Program-made: the position numbers and the translations under genes | Notes under the pieces: model-generated | Databases searched by the model: none | The model's input: only the letters and a program-made list of their open reading frames with translations | Told to the model about the DNA's origin: nothing | Assembly (NCBI GenBank): GCA_018664745.1 | Contig: JABJNS010000038.1 | Coordinates: 1-7,272 of the forward strand | DNA: 7,272 bases | Source: Flavobacteriales bacterium | GTDB taxonomy: Bacteria > Bacteroidota > Bacteroidia > Flavobacteriales > BACL11 | Direction: 5' to 3' | Shown: piece after piece, positions 1 to 5,068 of the stretch | Position numbering within the stretch: the first letter of the stretch is position 1 | Layout: each line of letters opens with the position of its first letter

Positions 1-8
1 AATAGTTG

Positions 9-95
9 CGGTGAGGAAGGGATTCGAACCCCCGAAACAGTTTCCCGTTTACACGCTTTCCAAGCGTGCGCCTTAAGCCACTCGGCCACCTCACC
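9..95 (-). tRNA. tRNA-Ser(GGA)
   Basis: Read on the minus strand this folds as a class II (long variable arm) tRNA. The acceptor stem is GGTGAGG paired with CCTCACC. The anticodon stem CACGC/GCGTG encloses the loop TTGGAAA, giving anticodon GGA (plus-strand 59-61), which decodes UCC and UCU. The variable arm pairs AAACGG with CTGTTT around a GAAA loop. The T-arm carries the usual TTCGAAT loop, its stem closing with two G-T pairs. The discriminator base is G (position 9), as expected for serine tRNAs. The next bases are CAA rather than CCA, so the CCA end must be added after transcription, which fits Bacteroidota. It lies 23 bp downstream of the asparaginase gene on the same strand, with no terminator visible between them, but a possible promoter box of its own lies at 106-113. 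Confidence 0.97.
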
Positions 96-105
96 AATTG
101 GGCAG

Positions 106-113
106 CAAATCTA
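106..113 (-). promoter_or_regulatory. Possible -7 box of the tRNA-Ser promoter
   Basis: The minus strand reads TAGATTTG, an exact match to the Bacteroidota -7 consensus TAnnTTTG. It ends 10 bp before the first base of tRNA-Ser, so a start 5-8 bp downstream would leave only a very short leader before the mature 5' end. I find no TTG-type -33 element at the usual 19-21 bp spacing, so the call rests on the -7 match and its position alone. The alternative is that the tRNA is processed from the tatD-asparaginase transcript. Confidence 0.4.
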
Positions 114-118
114 AAAAA

Positions 119-1120
119 TTAGTTGGTAATCTCGCCCCTTATATTTTTTTGTAATTCTGCCTTTATTGCTTCATCACTCAGCCCTTGTCCTAACAAGAAC
201 ATTAGTTTTGTAATGGCTGCTTCAGTAGTTAAGTCTTTCCCAGAAATAACGCCTGCTTTTCCAAAAGGTTCGCTTGTTTCGTATTGCCCGTCAACTGCAC
301 TTCCGTGCAAACATTGGGTGATGTTTATCATTATTTTTCCTTCCTTATTTGCAGAGCTAAGCAAACTACTTAGTTCGGGTGAAGTTGGTGCATTTCCTGC
401 TCCAAAACTTTCAATAACAATTCCTTTTGCACTATCAATAACTGCTTTAATTGTGGCAATAGTAATCCCTGGGAATAGTTTTAAGATAGCCACATTATCA
501 GATAAGGATTTATGAACTAAAAGATTGTTTTCATCCTTTTTTTGGAGTGTTCTTTTGTATTTTATTTTAACTCCTGCTTCTGCTAATATTGGATAGTTGG
601 GCGATTCAAACGCTTCAAAATGTTCGGTATTTACTTTTACCGTTCGGTTTCCTTTGTAGAGTTGGTCCTCAAAATAAATACAGACTTCATGCACTTTTCC
701 GCTTGTTGCAATTTCAACAGCTGTAATTAGGTTTTCCTTAGCATCACTTCTTCTTACCCCAATAGGAATTTGTGATCCTGTAAAGATAACAGCCTTGTTC
801 AATCCTTCTAGCATAAAGCTCAATGCAGATGCTGTATAGGCCATTGTGTCCGAACCATGTAGAATTACAAATCCATCATAATTTCTGTAGTTTTTCTCAA
901 TAAGGGTAGCAATTTCAATCCATATTTCAGCATTCATATTACTGGAATCAATTGGATTGGAAATACTGATATTGTCTAAATCAACATCCTCACTTTTTAG
1001 TTCAGGAATTGCTTTAAGTAACCCATCAAAATTAAAAGGAACTAAAGTATTTTTTACCTTGTCCTTTACCATCCCGATAGTCCCTCCTGTGTAAATAAGT
1101 AGTATTTTTTTATTCATCAT
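119..1120 (-). CDS. ansA: Type I (cytosolic) L-asparaginase
   Basis: Hydrolyses L-asparagine to L-aspartate and ammonia in the cytoplasm. The 333-residue product is full length for the type I family and has no signal peptide. The first active-site motif is YTGGTIG, with the likely nucleophile at Thr14. The second is HGSDTMAYTASALSFMLE, residues 88-105, where Ser90-Asp91 occupy the place of the Thr-Asp pair in the E. coli type I enzyme. Lys162, in LYKGNRTVK, fits the conserved catalytic lysine. GSQIP, FGAGNAP and ITQCLHG are further family signatures. The start codon overlaps the tatD stop as ATGA (1117-1120), so translation is probably coupled. A second Met follows immediately, so the start could be one codon later. 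Fold and family are clear from sequence; substrate preference (asparagine over glutamine) is inferred from the family. Confidence 0.95.
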   Translation of the reverse strand: MMNKKILLIYTGGTIGMVKDKVKNTLVPFNFDGLLKAIPELKSEDVDLDNISISNPIDSSNMNAEIWIEIATLIEKNYRNYDGFVILHGSDTMAYTASALSFMLEGLNKAVIFTGSQIPIGVRRSDAKENLITAVEIATSGKVHEVCIYFEDQLYKGNRTVKVNTEHFEAFESPNYPILAEAGVKIKYKRTLQKKDENNLLVHKSLSDNVAILKLFPGITIATIKAVIDSAKGIVIESFGAGNAPTSPELSSLLSSANKEGKIMINITQCLHGSAVDGQYETSEPFGKAGVISGKDLTTEAAITKLMFLLGQGLSDEAIKAELQKNIRGEITN

Positions 1121-1890
1121 AATCCGAATAATTTTTTTGCATTTTCAGTTGTGATTTTTGCCACCTTTTCAATGTTGATTTGATGTACTTTTGCTAATCT
1201 TTCAGCAATATTTACAATATATTTACTTTCATTTCTTTTGCCCCTGAAAGGAGTAGGGGCAAGATAAGGCGCATCCGTTTCTAAAATCAAATGTTGGAGG
1301 TCAACTTCTGCAATGGTTTTGTCCAATCCAGAGTTTTTAAAAGTAAGTACTCCCCCGATTCCTAAATAAAAACCACCTAAATTGATGACTCTTTGGGCGT
1401 CATCAACACTTCCTGTAAAACAATGAAAAACACCTCTTAAATTTTTGTCATTAAGTTTTTCAATAATTTCAATTGCTTCAGCAAAAGAATCGCGCACATG
1501 AATAGCAATAGGTAGTTTGTATTTTTTAGCCAATTCAATTTGGTGAATAAATGCTTCTTTTTGTATTTCAAGTTTTGTTTTGTCCCAATATAAATCTAGG
1601 CCAATTTCACCTACTGCAATATAAATTCCTTTTACTAATTCCTCTTCTACATGAGCTAACTCTTCCTTTATGTTTTCTTCTTTTACATCACAAGGGTGCA
1701 AGCCCATCATTGGAAAGCAATTATTAGGGAATTCAGAACAAAGTTCAAGCATTCCTTTTGTGTATTCACTGGAGATATTTGGTAATAGAATAGTAGAAAC
1801 GCCAGCAGCAATTGCTTCATTAACGGCATTAGTTCGGTCTTCATCAAACTGGCTACTGTATAAATGGCTATGGGTATCAATAAATTGCAT
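1117..1890 (-). CDS. TatD-family metal-dependent hydrolase (putative 3'-5' DNase)
   Basis: This 257-residue protein belongs to the amidohydrolase-like TIM-barrel family typified by E. coli TatD, YcfH and YjjV. All expected metal ligands are visible: His7 and His9 in IDTHSHL, Glu95 in VGEIGLD, His131 in IHVRD, His156 in HCFTG, and Asp206 in LETDAPYLAP. Family members have been described as magnesium-dependent 3'-5' DNases involved in DNA repair or turnover and oxidative damage resistance; the physiological substrate here is unknown. It is the first gene of a two-gene unit and its stop overlaps the start of the asparaginase gene by 4 bp. ATG at 1890 is the natural start because the metal motif begins at residue 5. 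It is divergent from the glycosyltransferase gene across a 37-bp gap. The length is normal for the family and nothing is missing. Confidence 0.94.
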   Translation of the reverse strand: MQFIDTHSHLYSSQFDEDRTNAVNEAIAAGVSTILLPNISSEYTKGMLELCSEFPNNCFPMMGLHPCDVKEENIKEELAHVEEELVKGIYIAVGEIGLDLYWDKTKLEIQKEAFIHQIELAKKYKLPIAIHVRDSFAEAIEIIEKLNDKNLRGVFHCFTGSVDDAQRVINLGGFYLGIGGVLTFKNSGLDKTIAEVDLQHLILETDAPYLAPTPFRGKRNESKYIVNIAERLAKVHQINIEKVAKITTENAKKLFGL

Positions 1891-1914
1891 GGCTGCAAAA
1901 CTAGGATAAATTTC
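1884..1914 (+). promoter_or_regulatory. Candidate promoter for the GT9 gene
   Basis: ATTG at 1884-1887 is followed, after 19 bp, by TAAATTTC at 1907-1914. That is a near match (one mismatch, final C for G) to the Bacteroidota TTG / TAnnTTTG promoter arrangement with its usual spacing. Transcription would start around 1919-1922, leaving a leader of under 10 nt before the GTG at 1928. The upstream half lies inside the start of tatD, as it must in so short a divergent gap. AT-rich DNA produces such matches by chance, so this is only a candidate. Confidence 0.28.
1896..1903 (-). promoter_or_regulatory. TAGTTTTG box just before tatD
   Basis: On the minus strand TAGTTTTG matches the Bacteroidota -7 consensus TAnnTTTG exactly and ends 5 nt before the tatD ATG. 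If used as a -7 element it would start transcription at about the start codon, giving a leaderless or nearly leaderless mRNA. I found no TTG -33 element 19-21 bp upstream, which weakens the promoter reading. It is also the left arm of the inverted repeat at 1897-1922, so it may be an operator half-site instead. Confidence 0.3.
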
Positions 1915-1922
1915 TTAGTTTT
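1897..1922. repeat. Inverted repeat filling the tatD / GT9 divergent gap
   Basis: AAAACTA (1897-1903) and TAGTTTT (1916-1922) are perfect reverse complements, 12 bp apart. With a G-T wobble and two further pairs (GA with TC) the stem reaches about 10 bp around a 6-nt loop, TAAATT. The palindrome occupies most of the 37-bp gap between two divergent start codons, and each arm ends 5-6 nt from one of those codons. This suits a dimer-binding operator or a symmetric pair of outward-facing promoter elements. It is not placed like a transcription terminator. The repeat is visible directly; its function is inferred. Confidence 0.5.
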
Positions 1923-1923
1923 A
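1904..1923 (+). repeat. 20-bp start-proximal element, copy 1 (before GT9 gene)
   Basis: GGATAAATTTCTTAGTTTTA ends 4 nt before the GTG start of the glycosyltransferase gene. It matches 18 of 20 bases with the element at 4341-4360 on the minus strand, which ends 5 nt before the ATG of the HU/SPOR gene. The two differences are at element positions 10 (T/C) and 20 (A/G). It includes the in-frame TAG (1916-1918) that closes the reading frame upstream of the GT9 start. Confidence 0.45.
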
Positions 1924-1927
1924 CCCT

Positions 1928-2884
1928 GTGCAAGAACCACTTAAAATATTAGTTGTCCGTTTCTCGTCAATTGGCGATATTGTGCTTACTACTCCAGTGG
2001 TACGGATGCTTAGAAAACAATTGAATGCACAGGTACATTACCTTACTAAATCAAGCTATATTTCTTTGTTAAAGAACAATCCTTATATCGATTCAGTCTA
2101 TCAGATTAATGATTCTATAAATGAGGTAATTGCTGATTTGAAACAAGAGAACTATGATTATGTAATTGATTTGCACAGTAACTTGCGTACTCAAATGCTG
2201 AAACTTAGGTTAGGTGTTCCTTCAAAGAGTTTCAATAAACTGAATATGGAAAAGTTCATGCTCACTACCTTTAAGTTGGATAGTATGCCAAAAGTTCATA
2301 TTGTGGATAGATACCTTGAGACAGTAAAACATTTGGGAATTAAAAATGACAATGACGGCTTAGATTTTTTTCTTTCTGCTACTGATAAAGTGGAGATTAG
2401 TATTTTTCCTAAGGACTATATTGTTTTTGTTATTGGAGGGCAACATGCAACTAAAATTTTGCCAAATGAGAAGATTATTTCTATCATTAAAACAGTAAAT
2501 AAACCTGTATTGCTTATTGGAGGTCCTGAAGATTTTGAAAGAGGAGAACAGATTGTTGCCAATACAATTAACACCCTAAATACTTGTGGCAAGTATTCTG
2601 TTTTGCAATCGGCATCATTGATTCAACAAGCTAACATGGTAATAACACACGATACAGGAATGATGCATATTGCAGCTGCTTTTGGTCAAAAAATTTATTC
2701 TGTTTGGGGAAATACTGTACCTGAATTTGGGATGTATCCTTATCTAGAAAATGAGCAATCAAAAAGGATTGAGGTAAAGGGTTTGAATTGCCGACCTTGT
2801 TCTAAAATTGGGTATGCAAAATGCCCAAAGGGACATTTTAAATGTATGCAAGAAATAGATGAGAATTTGTTTTTAAGCGAATAA
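1928..2884 (+). CDS. Glycosyltransferase family 9 (LPS heptosyltransferase-like)
   Basis: A cytoplasmic or inner-face GT-B glycosyltransferase of the WaaC/WaaF type, which transfers a heptose from an ADP-activated donor onto the Kdo-lipid A core. The 318-residue protein opens with ILVVRFSSIGDIVLTTPV (Asp17 fits the conserved Asp of the acceptor-side loop). The C-terminal lobe carries the donor-site signature ITHDTGMMHIAAAFG (Asp242-Thr-Gly, His247). Near the end is a four-cysteine cluster (Cys288, 291, 299, 306) spaced CxxC-x7-C-x6-C. The start is GTG at 1928: a TAG at 1916-1918 closes the frame and no ATG lies between, and the Rossmann motif begins a few residues later. It is a single gene, divergent from tatD and convergent with the thioesterase gene. 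Family membership is clear, but the sugar donor and acceptor cannot be read from sequence and heptose is only the family default. Confidence 0.9.
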   Translation: MQEPLKILVVRFSSIGDIVLTTPVVRMLRKQLNAQVHYLTKSSYISLLKNNPYIDSVYQINDSINEVIADLKQENYDYVIDLHSNLRTQMLKLRLGVPSKSFNKLNMEKFMLTTFKLDSMPKVHIVDRYLETVKHLGIKNDNDGLDFFLSATDKVEISIFPKDYIVFVIGGQHATKILPNEKIISIIKTVNKPVLLIGGPEDFERGEQIVANTINTLNTCGKYSVLQSASLIQQANMVITHDTGMMHIAAAFGQKIYSVWGNTVPEFGMYPYLENEQSKRIEVKGLNCRPCSKIGYAKCPKGHFKCMQEIDENLFLSE

Positions 2885-3382
2885 AGCTTTCAGCTCTGTA
2901 GCTTCACTCGGCTTCATTCTTCCGGATAAGATTAAAGATAATTGTCTTCTTCTTAATGCACCTTCAAAACGACTTTTTTCTTCTTTAGTTTCTGCAACTA
3001 AACTAGGTACATCAATAGGGTTCCCTAACTGATCTACCGCTACAAAAGTATAAATTGCTTCATTGCATTTTACTTTTCCTTTGTGCTGATTATTTTCCAT
3101 CCAAACATCAACAATTACTTCCATTGATGAGGTGAAAGCACGAGATACTTTGGCTTCAAGTGTTACAATACTTCCTGCAGGAATTGCTTTGGCAAAAGAG
3201 ACATTATTCACAGATGCAGTAACTACAATTCTTCCACAATGCCTATGTGCAGCAATTGCAGTTGCAATATCCATCCAATGCAAAAGTCTTCCTCCCATAA
3301 GATTATCTAAGTTATTAGTATCGTTAGGAAGTACTATTTCTGTAGTAATAGATAAGGATTCGATTGCCTTTTTTGATTTCAT
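2873..3382 (-). CDS. Hotdog-fold acyl-CoA thioesterase
   Basis: Hydrolyses acyl-CoA to free acid and CoA in the cytoplasm. This 169-residue single-hotdog protein resembles the YciA/ACOT branch. The N-terminal motif LPNDTNNLDNLMGGRLLHWMD (residues 18-38) contains the family pattern N-x(5)-GG-x(6)-D, with Asn24 and Asp38 as likely catalytic or substrate-orienting residues. TASVNNVSFAKAIPAG and the basic patch KGKVKCNEA follow in the expected order. The C-terminal 35 or so residues are a charged helix-like tail (RFEGALRRRQ) outside the hotdog. Such enzymes usually work as hexamers or other oligomers. It is the last gene of the receptor-kdsB-SPOR unit, starting 5 bp after the SPOR gene stop. Its 3' end overlaps the convergent glycosyltransferase gene by 12 bp. 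Chain-length preference is unknown. Confidence 0.9.
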   Translation of the reverse strand: MKSKKAIESLSITTEIVLPNDTNNLDNLMGGRLLHWMDIATAIAAHRHCGRIVVTASVNNVSFAKAIPAGSIVTLEAKVSRAFTSSMEVIVDVWMENNQHKGKVKCNEAIYTFVAVDQLGNPIDVPSLVAETKEEKSRFEGALRRRQLSLILSGRMKPSEATELKALFA

Positions 3383-3387
3383 AATTT

Positions 3388-4335
3388 TTATTTAGTTAGC
3401 AACCAAGCAGCTGAATTTTCTTGCTTTATTTTGTTTAGCGCAAGGATAGCATCTTCTCTATTATTAAAAGAATCATAACTAACACGCATTAGATTTCCTC
3501 CTGGAACAATTTCAGTATTGTAATTCCATTTCTTAAGTTTTGCAATCATTTTATCTGCATTTTTTTGTTCTGAAAATGCACCTGCAATAATATAAAAGGT
3601 ATTTTGAGGTGTGATTATAGCAGGAACTTTTTCTTTAACAAGCTCTACTATTGGCTCTGCTTCAACTTCAATTTTTACTTCAGGTATAATTTCAGGAATT
3701 GGCTCTGCAATTGCAGTAGTTTCAAATGGATTTAAACTTGCCATTTGTGTGTAAACTGTGTTGATTTTATCTTGCTGAGTTATGCTGATATAAGAAAGTG
3801 CAATTAATGGAATAATAACTGCAGCAGCTTTTAAAAATGCTCTTGGGTTATTGCTTTGTTTGCGGATAGTTTTAATTGTAGCGGCTACTTTTTCTTCAAC
3901 AATAGTTTCTCTCTCAACTGTTTTGTTGTGGGTAGCTTCCATTCCAAAAGCATCCAAACTATAATTGTTTGAGCTATCTTGCAAAAAGATAATATTCCCT
4001 TCTTTTCCTAATGTGAATAAGCCAATTTTATCAATGCGTAAAACTTTTGACCCATCTAATTTAGCAGCAATTTTTGTAGCATAATTTTCTATTTCATTTT
4101 TTGCTTGCTCTTGCGTAATTCCTTCTTGATTAGAAATATGAGTAATCAATAAACCATCATTTGTTTTGAGGTTGGCATTAAAAAGAATTTGCTTAGATGG
4201 AGGGCTTAAAACTCCTGTTATTTTATTTAATTTGGCAGATTGTGCGTTCCCTACAAAACCTCCGAAATTAGGAAGGATTACACAATCATGTAAAAATAAG
4301 AGTTCCGAAATATAGTGTTCAACCGTTTTATTCAT
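3388..4335 (-). CDS. HU-like (CCDC81-type) / transmembrane / SPOR domain protein
   Basis: A 315-residue predicted inner-membrane protein with three parts. Residues 1-130 look like the paired HU-like domains of the bacterial CCDC81 type (VEHYISELLFLHDCVILPNFGGFVG at the start; LRIDKIGLFTLGKEG in the second). Residues 167-185 form one hydrophobic segment (FLKAAAVIIPLIALSYISI), preceded by basic residues so that the N-terminus should be cytoplasmic. A Pro/Glu-rich linker (about 210-240) leads to a C-terminal SPOR domain (about 245-315, TFYIIAGAFSEQKNADKMI...), a fold that binds glycan strands stripped of stem peptides at division sites. I chose ATG at 4335 rather than the upstream ATG at 4383. 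The domain begins right at MNKTVEHYIS, the longer form would overlap kdsB by 29 bp, and the shorter gives a normal 19-bp gap. Known architecture in Bacteroidota; the role of the HU-like part is not established. Confidence 0.85.
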   Translation of the reverse strand: MNKTVEHYISELLFLHDCVILPNFGGFVGNAQSAKLNKITGVLSPPSKQILFNANLKTNDGLLITHISNQEGITQEQAKNEIENYATKIAAKLDGSKVLRIDKIGLFTLGKEGNIIFLQDSSNNYSLDAFGMEATHNKTVERETIVEEKVAATIKTIRKQSNNPRAFLKAAAVIIPLIALSYISITQQDKINTVYTQMASLNPFETTAIAEPIPEIIPEVKIEVEAEPIVELVKEKVPAIITPQNTFYIIAGAFSEQKNADKMIAKLKKWNYNTEIVPGGNLMRVSYDSFNNREDAILALNKIKQENSAAWLLTK

Positions 4336-4340
4336 AGGAA

Positions 4341-4360
4341 CAAAACTAAGGAATTTATCC
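4341..4360 (-). repeat. 20-bp start-proximal element, copy 2 (before HU/SPOR gene)
   Basis: On the minus strand GGATAAATTCCTTAGTTTTG spans the kdsB stop codon and most of the short gap, ending 5 nt before the ATG at 4335. It matches the element in front of the GT9 gene at 18 of 20 bases. Its last 8 bases, TAGTTTTG (4341-4348), fit TAnnTTTG exactly and occupy the same distance from the start codon as the box before tatD. It could be an internal promoter or operator, or a translation-initiation element; no TTG -33 match is present at the normal spacing. Its position also supports 4335 as the real start of the HU/SPOR gene. Confidence 0.42.
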
Positions 4361-5068
4361 CATTTGGGCTTTAATTTTTTCAATATCCTCAGGGGTATCT
4401 ACTGATATGCCTTCATGAGTAGTAACACCTACTTTAATTAAATAGTTATTGTCCAACCATCTGAGCTGTTCTAAGCGTTCATTTATTTCATTTTTTGATG
4501 GAGGTAATTTACAAATTTCAGATAGTGTTTTGGTACGATAACCATAAATTCCAATATGCTTGAAATAGGTTTTTTTGGTTGAGAAGTTTGTAATTTCTCT
4601 GCAAAAATTTTGGGCAATTCCATTTGAATCAAAAATTGCTTTTGGGCTATTGATATCTGATATAAGGCTTTTATCTTCAATCTTTTTTACCAAGGTTGCT
4701 ATGCTTACTTCTTTTGTAGAAAATAAGTTTGCAACTTGATCAATTTGCTCAGGGTTAATATAAGGTTCATCTCCTTGAATATTAATAGCGATATCGTAAT
4801 GTTCTTCTAATTTCTGAACAACTTCATTGCACCTATCAGTCCCTGAAGGATGTGAACTTGAAGTCATGATAACTTTTCCGCCAAATTCTATAACATGATT
4901 AAAAATACGCTCATCATCAGTAGCCACTATAATATTAGTCAGTGAAGATGCTTTTTTACATTGTTCATACACTCTTTGAATCATGCTTTTCCCAAGAATA
5001 TCAACTAAAGGTTTCCCAGGAAAACGGCTTGACCCATAACGAGCAGGAATTATACCGATTATTTTCAT
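4355..5068 (-). CDS. kdsB: 3-deoxy-manno-octulosonate cytidylyltransferase (CMP-Kdo synthetase)
   Basis: Activates Kdo with CTP to give CMP-Kdo and pyrophosphate, the donor for Kdo transfer to lipid A in the cytoplasm. All signature blocks are present in the 237-residue product. IIPARYGSSRFPGKPL (residues 6-21) is the nucleotide loop. VATDDERI (48-55) and HPSGTDRCNEV (73-83) follow. NIQGDEP (96-102) carries the first Mg ligand, Asp100, and SVDTPEDIE (222-230) the second, Asp224. Length is slightly short of the usual 245-250 but no block is missing. The ATG at 5068 overlaps the stop of the TonB receptor gene by one base (TAATG), so translation is likely coupled. It is a single-copy essential-type LPS gene in most Gram-negative bacteria. 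The identification is firm. Confidence 0.97.
   Translation of the reverse strand: MKIIGIIPARYGSSRFPGKPLVDILGKSMIQRVYEQCKKASSLTNIIVATDDERIFNHVIEFGGKVIMTSSSHPSGTDRCNEVVQKLEEHYDIAINIQGDEPYINPEQIDQVANLFSTKEVSIATLVKKIEDKSLISDINSPKAIFDSNGIAQNFCREITNFSTKKTYFKHIGIYGYRTKTLSEICKLPPSKNEINERLEQLRWLDNNYLIKVGVTTHEGISVDTPEDIEKIKAQMG

Noticed and set aside
123..515. 130-codon open frame on the plus strand
   Set aside because: It lies wholly antisense to the asparaginase gene, whose active-site motifs are intact; the translation has no family-like pattern.
1897..1922. Inverted repeat read as a rho-independent terminator
   Set aside because: It sits between two divergent start codons, the stem is AT-rich and no gene ends there.
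1707..1940. 77-codon minus-strand frame crossing the tatD / GT9 gap
   Set aside because: It overlaps both tatD and the GT9 start region in other frames and shows only low-complexity hydrophobic sequence.
3132..3395. 87-codon plus-strand frame opposite the thioesterase
   Set aside because: Shadow of the thioesterase gene; its hydrophobic look comes from the reverse complement of hotdog codons.
4336..4383. Upstream ATG at 4383 as start of the HU/SPOR gene
   Set aside because: It would add 16 residues (MKKLKPKWDKFLSFVP) ahead of the domain and overlap kdsB by 29 bp. The ATG at 4335 begins exactly at the domain.
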